Shown: piece after piece, positions 9,439-18,561 of the stretch
Numbering within the stretch: position 1 is the first letter of the stretch
How the letters are laid out: every line of letters begins with the position of its first letter
From: Nocardia acidivorans NBRC 108247
GTDB taxonomy: Bacteria > Actinomycetota > Actinomycetes > Mycobacteriales > Mycobacteriaceae
Assembly (NCBI RefSeq): GCF_001625085.1
Contig: NZ_BDAW01000015.1
Span: 62,001-126,000, forward strand
DNA: 64,000 nt
Direction: 5' to 3'
Made by a program: the position numbers and the translations under genes
Notes under the pieces: model-generated
The model's database searches: none
What the model saw: the letters and a program-made list of their open reading frames with translations, nothing else
What the model was told of the DNA's origin: nothing

Positions 9439-10863
9439 TCACCGCCCCCGCACGCATTTATCGTAAAGATCGGGTAGTCGACCACCGGAGTCATAGGCGG
9501 CCTTCAACTTTCGATAGGCGTCACCGCCGTACAGCGCCCAGAACTCCGCCTCGGTGTAGTGCGCGGTGGAGTACAGCGGCTTATGCCCGCCCAGTTCGGT
9601 GATCTTGCGCTCGATCAGCCGGTTGTGATGATCGGCGGCCTGCCAGCGTCGCAGCGGCACCGGCCACCAGAAGCCCACGCTCACATACAGCTGTCGTGGT
9701 TCGATGGGATAGAGCAGCGCGGGTTCGCGTAATCGCATGGGACACAACCAGACCGGACTGATACCGACCTCGCGCCGGAAGAACTCCAGGAACTCCGGCA
9801 CCGTCGAGACCGGCAGATCCGCATCCTGGAGCACCCATTCCACCGGCCGCCCCAGCGCCGCGCGCACCCGATCGGTGACCCCGCCGGCGCGGAACCACAT
9901 CTGTAGCCGCCGCTGCACCGCGGCGGTGCGATACCGGCGCGGCCACACCCGGCGCAGCACCGGATTCTCCAGGCCGAACAGTTTCGAGGTCCAGTACAGG
10001 TCGGTATCCCAGCGCCACAGGTAATCCCGGGTGGACAGGTAATCCTCCGAGCGCGTGCGAATGGAGCGGTAGTACACCGCACCGCGCGTGTAGTCGGAAA
10101 CGTACGGCGGTGCGTCGGTGAAGGTCGCGAGCACCAGATACAGTGCGCCGGAATCGAAGTAGACCCCGTCCACGAAATCGACCGGCTGCCCCTCGAACTG
10201 CCGCTCGGCATCGACCCGCCGTAGCGCGGAGACCCACTCCCGGGCCGAGTTCAGCCGCACATGCCGCAGCCGCACAAAGGGTTTCGCCGGTTCCAGCCGC
10301 ACCCGCAACCGCACCGCGTAGCCGAGCGAACCGTAGGAGTGCGCCATACCGTGGAACAGATCGGCATGCTCATTGTCCCGGGTGGCGGTCACCACCCGCC
10401 CATCACCGGTGAGCACATCCATCTCGAGAATGCTGTCGTGCGGCAGTCCGGCCCGGAACGAGGAGGACTCCGCCCCGGTGCCCGCCACCCCGCCGCCGAG
10501 GGTGATGGTCTTGCAGTCCAGTACCACCGACGGCAGCATGCCGTGCGCCAGTGTGGCGTCGGTAATGGTCTCGTAGGTGGCCATGCCCTGCACCTCGGCG
10601 GTGCGGGCCACCGGATCGACGCTCAATACCCCGTCGAGTCCGCGTACCTCGAGGCTCGCGCCCCGGTGCCGCCGCCGCGGTCGATACAGATTCGAGCCGC
10701 GTTTGGCCAGGCGCACCGGCTGCTCGGCGGGCAGCGCGGCATACCGCCCCGCCAATTCCGCCACGGCCCGTTGATGATCCGCCATGCGCCGCTCATCGCC
10801 GCTGCGCCGCCGACCCGTCTCGGACCGGGAAGCCGGCCCCGCGCCGTACCCTTGCTCCGCCAT
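9439..10863 (-). CDS. FAD-binding oxidase/reductase (PCMH type, DHCR24-like)
   Basis: 474 aa. The N-terminal PCMH-type FAD domain spans about residues 45-210 and includes the LGGGVAGTGAESSSF segment near 130, typical of the vanillyl-alcohol-oxidase superfamily. The C-terminal substrate domain holds TSKLFGLENP and a Trp-rich end. Architecture and length resemble the delta-24 sterol reductase-like oxidoreductases of actinomycetes. ATG at 10863 has GAGGGG six nt upstream. It is the first gene of an operon with the P450, five nt apart, so the two probably act on one pathway. No histidine flavinylation site was identified with confidence. Confidence 0.85.
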   Translation of the reverse strand: MAEQGYGAGPASRSETGRRRSGDERRMADHQRAVAELAGRYAALPAEQPVRLAKRGSNLYRPRRRHRGASLEVRGLDGVLSVDPVARTAEVQGMATYETITDATLAHGMLPSVVLDCKTITLGGGVAGTGAESSSFRAGLPHDSILEMDVLTGDGRVVTATRDNEHADLFHGMAHSYGSLGYAVRLRVRLEPAKPFVRLRHVRLNSAREWVSALRRVDAERQFEGQPVDFVDGVYFDSGALYLVLATFTDAPPYVSDYTRGAVYYRSIRTRSEDYLSTRDYLWRWDTDLYWTSKLFGLENPVLRRVWPRRYRTAAVQRRLQMWFRAGGVTDRVRAALGRPVEWVLQDADLPVSTVPEFLEFFRREVGISPVWLCPMRLREPALLYPIEPRQLYVSVGFWWPVPLRRWQAADHHNRLIERKITELGGHKPLYSTAHYTEAEFWALYGGDAYRKLKAAYDSGGRLPDLYDKCVRGR

Positions 10864-10975
10864 GTCGACCCCTCGTGCGTGCCGTCCGAGCGCTGTGAAT
10901 CCCGCACGCTCCCTTGACTTTCCACGCTATCGACGAAGCCCGCGAATATCGTCGGTCAATAGTGGAACTTCGCCC

Positions 10976-11644
10976 TCAACGACTGTTGAGCAGCCCGCTC
11001 GCATGCGCCAGCGCCACGGCCTGAAAAGCCCGATCCAGGTCCAACTTCCGCAGCATATGGTGAATATGCGATCGCACCGTCACCTCCGCCACCACCAGGC
11101 GTTCGGCAATCCCGCCGACCGTCATCCCACCCGCCAGCAGACTCAGCACCTGCACCTCGCGCGCGGTGAGCACCGACCGCAGATCCACCCCCGATCGCAC
11201 CGTCTCCGGCCGCTCGGCGGGCATGAGGTGGGCGAGCAATCGCGCGGTCACAGTCGGCGACAGCAAGGCGTTCCCGGCCGCGACTTCCCGTATCCCGTAG
11301 GCGATCTGCGCGGGCGGATCCTCCTTCAGCAGAAACCCGCGCGCACCGGCGCGCAACGCGGCCGCCGCACCATCCAGACAGCCCCGATTCGCCAGCACCA
11401 GCACCGGAACCCCGGCCGCCAGCGATGCCTCCACCAACTCACCCGAGGCACATCCGGCCGCCCCCGTGAGCGCCGAGGTATCGGCCACAATCACATTCGG
11501 CTCCAACTCGGCCATCGCGCAGGCGGCCGTGGGCCCATCGCTGAACTCCCCGACCACCGCCATACCCGCCTCTGCCCCCACCACCGCCCGCAACCCCACC
11601 CGGACCAGTGGTTCCCGCTCACACAAGAGCACGCGAATCATCAT
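10976..11644 (-). CDS. NarL/LuxR-type response regulator
   Basis: 222 aa from ATG at 11644 (tandem ATG ATG, AAGGG upstream). The longer upstream frame is not coding-like. The receiver domain covers residues 1-115 with a phospho-acceptor Asp in VIVADTSA and a Lys in FLLKEDP near 107. The LuxR-type HTH is at about 150-210 (LTAREVQVLSLLAGGMTVGG). No histidine kinase is adjacent, so it is an orphan regulator here. It lies just upstream of and parallel to the FAD oxidase/P450 operon, with 112 nt between, and could control it. Confidence 0.9.
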   Translation of the reverse strand: MMIRVLLCEREPLVRVGLRAVVGAEAGMAVVGEFSDGPTAACAMAELEPNVIVADTSALTGAAGCASGELVEASLAAGVPVLVLANRGCLDGAAAALRAGARGFLLKEDPPAQIAYGIREVAAGNALLSPTVTARLLAHLMPAERPETVRSGVDLRSVLTAREVQVLSLLAGGMTVGGIAERLVVAEVTVRSHIHHMLRKLDLDRAFQAVALAHASGLLNSR

Positions 11645-11793
11645 GCGCCAGCCCTTCTTCCGCGACCCTGGACACTCCCGTCCAGCATGACACCGCCCAC
11701 CGACACATTCCGGCCCGTGCGCAGCGCCACCGGATTCGGTGCGATTCGGCCGCCACTGGATCGCCGACCATGAGAAGGGCCGCGGCCATCGGG

Positions 11794-12756
11794 TCACTGC
11801 CGGGTGGGACCCGTCACGTCGCCGCGCGGAGTCGCCGCCCAGGACGGTCGCCACACCGGCTCCGCGACAGGCGTCAGACTGCCGAAATGGTCGATGACCG
11901 CCCGCAGTCTCGGATGCGGATTCACACTGGCCGCGATGATCGAAAGCGGGTATGCCAGTGCCGGATTCGTAATCGGTATGCGGCGCAGATCATGATTGGC
12001 CGGCCACAGGTACCGGTCGCGCGCACCCACCAGGGTGGCCACGTCGGCGGAGTCCGCGAGAATATCCAGCAGCACCTCATTGCCGAAATTCGGTCCCGCG
12101 GCGTCGATCCGGAGGTCGAACTCCGTCACGAGCTGATCGTAGAAGTCCGCCCATTCGCTGCGCGGCGCGATACCCGGCACCCAGATGCGATGTCCGCGCA
12201 GCCGGGCCGGGGTCAGCGTGCGCGCGGCGGCGAGTGGATGGCGCGGTCCGACAAGCAGTTCCAGCGGTGAGTCGAAGGCGTGGATCATGCGTACCTCCGG
12301 TGGCAGCGCGCCCGGATCGACCACCGACCGGAACGAGGCATCGACATCCCCCGCCCGGACCGCGGCCGCCGCCTCGCGCGGATCGTCGGCCCGCAGCGTC
12401 ACCACATCGAGATCGAGTTCGGGATGCGCCCGCCAATACTCGTGCAGCACAACGGCCTGCGCCGAGCGCAGCCCCAGCACATCGATACGCAGCGCCCGCG
12501 ACCCGGGCCTGATCGCGGTGATGGCGCGATCGACACCGGTGACGATGGTGCGCGCGTGCGGCAGGAACACCTGGCCGTCGAGGGTCAATGCGACCCCCCG
12601 CGCGGTGCGGGTGAACAATCGGATGTCGAGCGCGCGTTCGAGGGCGGCGATCCGCTTCGATACCGCCTGCTGGGTCACGCCGAGCTCATCGGCCGCGTGC
12701 TGCAACTGTCCCAGTTCGGCGGCGCGGACGAACGATCGAACGGCTTCGGTATCCAT
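11794..12756 (-). CDS. LysR-family transcriptional regulator
   Basis: 320 aa. N-terminal winged HTH (residues 3-60, AADELGVTQQAVSKRIAALE), followed by a periplasmic-binding-like effector domain. It is divergent from the MFS exporter, the usual LysR arrangement for controlling the neighbouring gene. The hexamer TAGGGT lies 6 nt before the ATG, so the mRNA is probably leaderless. A dyad (12777-12789) in the divergent gap is a candidate operator. The effector is unknown. Confidence 0.9.
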   Translation of the reverse strand: MDTEAVRSFVRAAELGQLQHAADELGVTQQAVSKRIAALERALDIRLFTRTARGVALTLDGQVFLPHARTIVTGVDRAITAIRPGSRALRIDVLGLRSAQAVVLHEYWRAHPELDLDVVTLRADDPREAAAAVRAGDVDASFRSVVDPGALPPEVRMIHAFDSPLELLVGPRHPLAAARTLTPARLRGHRIWVPGIAPRSEWADFYDQLVTEFDLRIDAAGPNFGNEVLLDILADSADVATLVGARDRYLWPANHDLRRIPITNPALAYPLSIIAASVNPHPRLRAVIDHFGSLTPVAEPVWRPSWAATPRGDVTGPTRQ

Positions 12757-12776
12757 CGCTTCACCCTAGGGGTGCT

Positions 12777-12789
12777 CAACCGATGGTTG
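12777..12789. promoter_or_regulatory. Candidate LysR operator dyad
   Basis: CAACC-GAT-GGTTG is a perfect inverted repeat in the 125-nt gap between the divergent lysR and MFS genes, 21 nt upstream of the lysR start. Location and symmetry fit autoregulation; binding is inferred. Confidence 0.4.
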
Positions 12790-12881
12790 TGGCTCGCCGA
12801 AGGACGGTTGTTTGATCTCCTGGCAGCGCGACTGTTGTGATTGCCGGACCCGAACATCTGTTGTCGCAAGGGAGTGCGCGA

Positions 12882-14111
12882 GTGCAATTGGGGCGCAATT
12901 TCGGCTGGCTGTGGTCGGCCTACGCGGTCAGTACCTACGGGACGTGGGTAGCCTTCGGCGCCTTCCCGTTGCTCGCGGTGCGCGTACTGCACTCGCCGAC
13001 CTTCGCGGTATCGCTGCTGGAGGCGGCGGGGCTCGCGGTGGCCGCGCTCGTGGCGTTCGGACTCGGGCCGTGGGTCGAGCATCGAGCCAAACGACCGGTG
13101 ATGATCGCCATGGATCTGATCCGCTTCGCCGCGATGGTGAGCATCCCGATCGCCTACGTTCTCGGTCTGCTGTCCTACGGCCAGTTGCTGCTCGTCTCGG
13201 TCGTCGCCGGGACCGCGAATATCGCCTTCGCCGCAGCGTCCGGCGCATACCTGAAGTATCTCGTTCCGCGCGAACAGCTCTTGGCGGCGAACGGACGATT
13301 CGAGGGGACCGCCTGGGTGGCGACCGCGGCGGGTCCGCCGCTCGGTGGTGCGCTCATCGGACTGCTCGGTCCGGTTGTCACGGTGCTGGCCGATGCGGTC
13401 AGCTACCTGCTGTCGGCGTTCGGTGTGCTGCGCATTCGCGGCGGCGATATCGCGGCACCCCGCTCGGACACCGCACCGCGCCCGGCCGGTCTGCTCACCG
13501 GCTGGCGGGCCATCCGCGGTGATCGCACACTGCTGCGCCTGTTCCTCAATTCGATCCTGGTGGGCGGGCTGATCATGGCCACCGGCCCGCTGCTGGCCGT
13601 CTTACTTCTGGGTCAATACCACTATCCCGCTTGGCAATACGGGATCGCCTTCGGTATCCCGGCACTCGGCGGCTTCGTGGGCGCGCGGCTGTCGGCTCCC
13701 CTGGTGAACCGTTTCGGGCAGCACCGGGTCATGCTGGTCTTCGGCTGGTCGCGCTCGCTCTTCCCGCTCGGTCTCGCGTTCGTCGGACCCGGTGTCGCCG
13801 GACTGCTCACCGTGATCGTGGTCGAGGGCTTGCTGATCACCTGCATGGGGATCTTCAATCCGATCTCCGCGACCGAACGCCTGCAACGGATTTCGGCGGA
13901 ACACGCCGCCCGCGTGCTCAGCACCTGGGGTGCGGCGAGCAAACTCCTGCACGCGCTGCTGATGGTGATCTGGGGTGTGCTCGCCACCCTCACCACCCCG
14001 CTCGCCGCCATCACGCTCTCGGGGGTGCTGCTGCTGTTCACCCCGCTGCTGCTGCCCAAGGCGCCCCAGTCTTCCGGCGGCGAGCGCACACGAGCACCGG
14101 TGCGGGCGTGA
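12882..14111 (+). CDS. MFS transporter (enterobactin-exporter/DHA3-like)
   Basis: 409 aa from GTG at 12882, chosen because AAGGGAG sits 8 nt upstream; an earlier GTG at 12837 has no ribosome-binding site. Twelve hydrophobic segments can be traced. The N-terminal half has the NFGWLWSAYAVSTYGTWVAFGAFPLL type of first helix seen in DHA3 drug and siderophore exporters, and the loop after helix 2 carries basic residues (VEHRAKRP). Divergent to a LysR gene that is probably its regulator. Likely an efflux pump in the inner membrane; substrate unknown. The following gene starts one nt after its stop. Confidence 0.88.
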   Translation: MQLGRNFGWLWSAYAVSTYGTWVAFGAFPLLAVRVLHSPTFAVSLLEAAGLAVAALVAFGLGPWVEHRAKRPVMIAMDLIRFAAMVSIPIAYVLGLLSYGQLLLVSVVAGTANIAFAAASGAYLKYLVPREQLLAANGRFEGTAWVATAAGPPLGGALIGLLGPVVTVLADAVSYLLSAFGVLRIRGGDIAAPRSDTAPRPAGLLTGWRAIRGDRTLLRLFLNSILVGGLIMATGPLLAVLLLGQYHYPAWQYGIAFGIPALGGFVGARLSAPLVNRFGQHRVMLVFGWSRSLFPLGLAFVGPGVAGLLTVIVVEGLLITCMGIFNPISATERLQRISAEHAARVLSTWGAASKLLHALLMVIWGVLATLTTPLAAITLSGVLLLFTPLLLPKAPQSSGGERTRAPVRA

Positions 14112-14112
14112 G

Positions 14113-14583
14113 ATGTATTGTGCCCGTGTGGAACTAATCAAATGGTTCACACCCGAGCAATTCAACGACGCTTTGAGCTCATGGGCGTGGATCGGCCTGG
14201 ACGGCAAGACACCCTTGTTCACCTCGGTCTTCGGCGACGTCTTCTTCGGCGCGCAGGACGGCGTGTGGTGGCTGGACACCATCGAGGGCGAGCTTACGCG
14301 GGAATGGGACAGTCTGGATCAGCTCGAGGCGGAGCTGAATACCGCTGCGGGACAGGAGAAGTACCTCATCGCCGAACTCGCTCACGCACTGGAGGAGAGC
14401 GGTCTGGTCCCCGGTGCGGACGAGATCTACGACTTCGCGCATCCGCTGGTGCTCGGCGGTGAACTCGAGGTCGAGAATGTCGAGGTCACCGAGATGTCGA
14501 TGAGCCTCGATATTCTCGGCCAGATTCACGACCAGGTGCGCCGGATTCCGCCGGGCGCGCGGGTCGATATCCAGGTCTCCTAG
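14113..14583 (+). CDS. DUF1851 / T6SS immunity Tdi1-like protein
   Basis: 156 aa if ATG 14113 is used, one nt after the MFS stop; GTG at 14128 (151 aa, VELIKWFTPEQF) is an equally plausible start. The sequence FTPEQFNDALSSWAWIGLDG, then VFGDVFFGAQDGVWWLD, resembles the DUF1851 fold found in Tdi1-type immunity proteins and stand-alone housekeeping homologues. Actinomycetes lack a canonical type VI system and no toxin lies beside it, so immunity is not implied. Its stop codon overlaps the stop of the convergent molybdoenzyme gene (14580-14583). Confidence 0.6.
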   Translation: MYCARVELIKWFTPEQFNDALSSWAWIGLDGKTPLFTSVFGDVFFGAQDGVWWLDTIEGELTREWDSLDQLEAELNTAAGQEKYLIAELAHALEESGLVPGADEIYDFAHPLVLGGELEVENVEVTEMSMSLDILGQIHDQVRRIPPGARVDIQVS

Positions 14584-16562
14584 CCGAGTCGCAGGGCCGC
14601 GCCGCGGAGTGTGATCCGCACCCGGTTGTCGTGGAAGACCGCGCCACCGCCGAAGTCCGAATCCCGTTCGGCGATGGTGGCATTCACGGTCGATCCACCC
14701 GAGAGTTTGGCCCAGCGGCCCTTGGTGGTGGCGGCCACGCCGGTGCGGACGCGGTCGGAGATCTCGGCGACGGCCTCGAACGCGCCGCGGTCATTGCCCA
14801 CGGTGATCGGATCACCGTGGGCGATCCCGCGCGCGGCGGCATCCTCGGGATGCAGGACCACCGTGGGATCGCCCGCGCGGCGGCGCAATTCGATGTTGTT
14901 GCCGAATATGGTGTTCAGGAAGTAGTGCGAGGCCGCCGAGATCAGCACCAATCCGTCGCCGGGATCGGCGGGCGGGATGTACGCCGGAAGCGGGTCGTGG
15001 CCCGCCATTTCGGCCCGGTCCGAGACGAATCGCAGCTTATCGGTGGGCACCGGCCGCGCCGCCACCTTGAGGAAGCCCTCGGTGCGCAGCCGCTCGATAT
15101 CGTGCCCCTTCAACAGTTGCGCGGCCAGATCCTCATCGGAGTCGTAGAGCGCGGGTTCGGTGAGCCCCATGGTCCGGGCCAGCCGCCGGAAAGTCTCGGT
15201 GGTGGGCAGACATTCGCCCGGGGCGGTCGTCGCCGGTTCATTCCACACCAGGTAGAGATTCCCGTACGCGGCCAGGACATCGAGATGTTCGGGCTGCATG
15301 GTGGCGGGCAGCACGATATCGGCGTAATCGACGGTATCGGTCGGAAAGTGTTCCAGCACAACGGTGAACAGATCCTCGCGCGCCAGCCCCCGAATCACCC
15401 TACCCTGCTCCGGATTCGAGCCGACCGGGTTGGCGGCGATGACGAACAGCGCCTTGACCGGCGGCTCATCCACCTCCAGCAACCCCTCGCCGAGCCGGGT
15501 CATCGACAGCGTGCGCACCGGATGCGGCAGCAGGTCGTAGCGCGCCAGTTCGGCATCGTTCAGATCGAAATGCCCGCTCGTCGAATAGTGCAGTCCGCCA
15601 CCGGGAATCGCCCAATCACCGGTGACGCCCGGCAGACAGGCCAGTGCCCGCAGTGCCATTCCGCCGCCCGCATGCCGCTGCATCCCCTGCGAGGCGCGAA
15701 TGGCGGTCGGCCGGGTGCGGGCGATGCGCTCACCCAGCGCCACAATGCGATCCACCGGCAATCCGGTGATCTCCGCGACCCGGTCCGGCGTGAATTCGGC
15801 TATGCGCGTGCGGAATTCCGGCCAGCCCACGGTATTGGAGGCGATGAACTCGTCATCCTGCGCGCCCAGCGACACGATCACATGCATGAGTCCCAGCGCC
15901 AGCGCCGCATCGGTTCCCGGCAGCGGTGCGAGGTGTTCATCGCAGCGCTCGGCCGTCCGCGATCGCACCGGATCGATGGCGACCGTGTACGCGCCACTGT
16001 CCTGAATGAACTTCCACCCGTGATGCCCGGAGCTGAGCGGATTGGTGCCCCACAGCAGGATCAGCTCCGATTTGACGAAATCCTCCGGATCCATCCCACC
16101 CGAGGTGCCGAGCGTGTACTTCACCCCGAGGGATCCCGCGACCGAGCAGATCGTCGGATCGTGCAGTGAGGCGCCCAGCGCATTGAAGAACCTGCGCCCC
16201 GAAAACCCTTCCAGCCCTTGGATATACCCGAGACTTCCGGTCCCGTGGAACGGCCAGATCGCCTCCGCGCCATACTCGTCGATAATCCCGGTCAGGCGCT
16301 CGGAGATCTCCGCGAGCGCCTCGTCCCAGGTGATGCGCTCGAAGCGACCCTCGCCCTTGGCGCCGATCCGCCGCATCGGATGGGTGATCCGCTCCGGCGA
16401 CGCCACCTGTTCCAGGTACCGGTTCACCTTCACGCACAGCGCGCCCCGAGTGATGGGATGCGCCTTGTTCCCGCGCAACCCCACCGCGACGCCATCCTCG
16501 ACGTCGACCACCCACGAGCAAGCATCCGGACAATCCAGCGGGCAAGCCCCGAGCACCTTCAT
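14580..16562 (-). CDS. Molybdopterin-dependent oxidoreductase (formate dehydrogenase/DMSO reductase family)
   Basis: 660 aa. N-terminal 4Fe-4S motif with cysteines at about 7, 11, 15 and 43 (CPLDCPDACSW ... GALCVK). Next come the bis-MGD-binding molybdopterin domain (residues about 55-480; WPFHGTGSLGYIQG, LWGTNPLSS) and the C-terminal molydopterin-dinucleotide domain (about 540-655; AASHYFLNTIFGNN). No twin-arginine signal, so it is cytoplasmic. It follows the TerD-AIM24 gene by 29 nt on the same strand. The electron partner and substrate are not shown; it resembles assimilatory or FdhA-like single-subunit enzymes. Confidence 0.92.
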   Translation of the reverse strand: MKVLGACPLDCPDACSWVVDVEDGVAVGLRGNKAHPITRGALCVKVNRYLEQVASPERITHPMRRIGAKGEGRFERITWDEALAEISERLTGIIDEYGAEAIWPFHGTGSLGYIQGLEGFSGRRFFNALGASLHDPTICSVAGSLGVKYTLGTSGGMDPEDFVKSELILLWGTNPLSSGHHGWKFIQDSGAYTVAIDPVRSRTAERCDEHLAPLPGTDAALALGLMHVIVSLGAQDDEFIASNTVGWPEFRTRIAEFTPDRVAEITGLPVDRIVALGERIARTRPTAIRASQGMQRHAGGGMALRALACLPGVTGDWAIPGGGLHYSTSGHFDLNDAELARYDLLPHPVRTLSMTRLGEGLLEVDEPPVKALFVIAANPVGSNPEQGRVIRGLAREDLFTVVLEHFPTDTVDYADIVLPATMQPEHLDVLAAYGNLYLVWNEPATTAPGECLPTTETFRRLARTMGLTEPALYDSDEDLAAQLLKGHDIERLRTEGFLKVAARPVPTDKLRFVSDRAEMAGHDPLPAYIPPADPGDGLVLISAASHYFLNTIFGNNIELRRRAGDPTVVLHPEDAAARGIAHGDPITVGNDRGAFEAVAEISDRVRTGVAATTKGRWAKLSGGSTVNATIAERDSDFGGGAVFHDNRVRITLRGAALRLG

Positions 16563-16591
16563 TTCCCCGATCCTAGGCGGGGGCCGGTGAA

Positions 16592-18097
16592 TCAGCCGAG
16601 GATACCGCCGAGCAGGCCACCGGATTGCCCGGCCTCCTGGCCGCCGCCGGTACCGCCGATGAGCCCGCCGGGCGGGAGTTCGGAGGGCTGCACGATGACG
16701 AAACCGCGACCGGAGAAGGACAGCGTCATCCCCTCACCGGTGCTGCGGCCGATGAGACGGGAGAAGCCGAAGGAGTCATTGCGTTTGATACCGGTCTGCA
16801 GGCTGGAGGACCAGGCCACGGCGGCCTGCGGGTCGGCGTAGGTGGGCTGGTCGACATTGAGCACCACGGGGGAGCCGTGCGTGGTGATGGCGATCCGGCC
16901 GCGACCGGTGAAGACACAGTTGAAGAGTCCGGCATTGCTGGCGAAACCGGCCGCGCCCTGCACCATCTTGATGTTGTAGGTCAGCGTCGGATCGAAGGCC
17001 AGCACATTCGCGCCATTGATGGTGAGACCGTCGGTGCCGTCCAGATCGACGGTATGCACATCGGCCGCGCCATTGGCCAGGAACAGATCCCCGCGCCCGG
17101 TGACCTTCATGAGCGGGACGCCCTCACCGGTCAGCCGCTGCTGGATCGCGCGCCCGATCCCGCCGGAGCCGAGTGCTTTGAATTGCAGATCACCCTGGTA
17201 GGCGACCATCGATCCGGCCCGCGCCAGCACCTCCCCATTGACGGCGACCTTGATCATCTTGCCGCCCTGCTTCTGAATGCCGATGCCGTTGACCTCGGCA
17301 TGGCGGGGATCGAAGAGTTCACTCTGCATGGGCTGGGCTCCTTGCGAAAACGCGGGTGTGACCGGCGCGGAGTAAGCCGGTCCGGGTGACTGGGGTTGCG
17401 GTGCGGGCGGCGGATACGAACCCGGCGGGGGAGGCGGGCTGTACTGGCCCGGCTGGCTCGGCGGCGCGAATTGCCCGGGCGGCAGGGCATATTGGCCCGG
17501 CGGCTGGTACCGGCCCGGTGGCGGTCCGCTCGGCGCGGGCGGCGGGGCGGCGGGGTACTGTCCGGGTGGCGTCGCGACGGCGGCGGGACCGGGCGCGGGC
17601 TCGTCGTCGATATTCACGCCGAAGGTCTCGGCGATACCGGCCAGCCCGTTGTCATAGCCCTGCCCGACCGCGCGCACCTTCCACGCGCCACCGCGCCGGT
17701 AGATCTCCACGCACACCACGGCGGTCTCGGTGCTGAGCCCGGACAGGGGAAAGGTCAAGGTCCCTGAATCGGCGGCAATGGTCGCGGTCAGCGTCCCCAC
17801 CCCGGCGAAGGTGGCGGGTCCGCTGCCGTCCAGGCTGGCAGTGACCACCACCTTGTCCACATTCGCGGGCAGCGCGCCGGTCTGCACATCGACCATATCG
17901 CCGCCGCCGCGCCCGTGCCGGTACGTAACCCCGGGCCCCGCAGGCTGATTGAAGAAGACGAAGTCCGCATCGGACCGCACCCGGCCGTCCGCGCCCAGCA
18001 GCAGCGCCGACACATCGAGTGCGGCCGAACTCGTGACCGTCACCGTCAATCGTTCCCCGGGCGCGGGGCGATTCTCTCCTCGGGCGAGTGTGCTCAC
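16592..18097 (-). CDS. TerD-AIM24 fusion protein with Pro/Gly-rich linker
   Basis: 501 aa from GTG 18097 (GGGGGAGGG upstream). Residues 1-165 form a TerD-type domain (DADFVFFNQPAGPGVTYRH, YDNGLAGIAETFGVNID) of the tellurite-resistance/Ca-binding stress family. Residues about 170-262 are a low-complexity linker with repeats of PPGQY/PPGRY. Residues about 263-485 are an AIM24/DUF124 beta-sandwich domain (FTGRGRIAITTHGSPVVLNVDQ, GEGMTLSFSGRGFVIVQP). Such fusions occur in high-GC Gram-positives. The TerD half suggests envelope- or phage-stress response; AIM24's role in bacteria is unknown. Probably co-transcribed with the molybdoenzyme downstream. Confidence 0.9.
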   Translation of the reverse strand: MSTLARGENRPAPGERLTVTVTSSAALDVSALLLGADGRVRSDADFVFFNQPAGPGVTYRHGRGGGDMVDVQTGALPANVDKVVVTASLDGSGPATFAGVGTLTATIAADSGTLTFPLSGLSTETAVVCVEIYRRGGAWKVRAVGQGYDNGLAGIAETFGVNIDDEPAPGPAAVATPPGQYPAAPPPAPSGPPPGRYQPPGQYALPPGQFAPPSQPGQYSPPPPPGSYPPPAPQPQSPGPAYSAPVTPAFSQGAQPMQSELFDPRHAEVNGIGIQKQGGKMIKVAVNGEVLARAGSMVAYQGDLQFKALGSGGIGRAIQQRLTGEGVPLMKVTGRGDLFLANGAADVHTVDLDGTDGLTINGANVLAFDPTLTYNIKMVQGAAGFASNAGLFNCVFTGRGRIAITTHGSPVVLNVDQPTYADPQAAVAWSSSLQTGIKRNDSFGFSRLIGRSTGEGMTLSFSGRGFVIVQPSELPPGGLIGGTGGGQEAGQSGGLLGGILG

Positions 18098-18113
18098 GAC
18101 GGCCCTCCCCCAA

Positions 18114-18561
18114 CTGAGCTCAGCTTCACGCCACCGAGTGTGCCCCGTGCCCGGTCCTTCGCGCTACGTGGATTGCGCCTCGATCGTGTCGGCGGGCTCC
18201 GGCATGTCTGTCTCCGGCGGCGGTGCGGTACCGGGCAGGAATGAGCAGGCCGCGCACACCGCGCCGAAGAACAGGTAGCCGAGCGAGACCTGCGGCGCGG
18301 CCGCCCAGCCGACCTCGCTCGCGTGTATCAATCCGATCCAGGCCGGCACCGCACCCACCGCCGAGGCTGTCCTGGCGTGCCGAACACCTCGCGGACCAGG
18401 TCGCCGTCGACCTCGGCTCCGGCCGCGGTCTGCGTGACCGTCTCATCAGACTCGCGCGGGAGGCCGACGACGGCAACTCCCAGCTACATTCACCCTTCTG
18501 TCGCCTCTCGCTTGTCGAGGATCGAGCGGCGCGAGCGCGGGCGCGCTGTCACCGTTCCGGC
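18114..18561. pseudogene. Remnant zone: transporter tail (minus) and an unassigned plus-strand scrap
   Basis: On the minus strand about 18360-18164 reads PAWIGLIHASEVGWAAAPQV and continues as a hydrophobic segment and a polar tail. This looks like the C-terminal end of a multi-pass permease with no body. On the plus strand about 18360-18490 reads AEHLADQVAVDLGSGRGLRD and on, again gene-like but without start or stop in context. The two scraps meet near 18360, consistent with a deletion or rearrangement joint. Families are not assigned. Confidence 0.4.
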
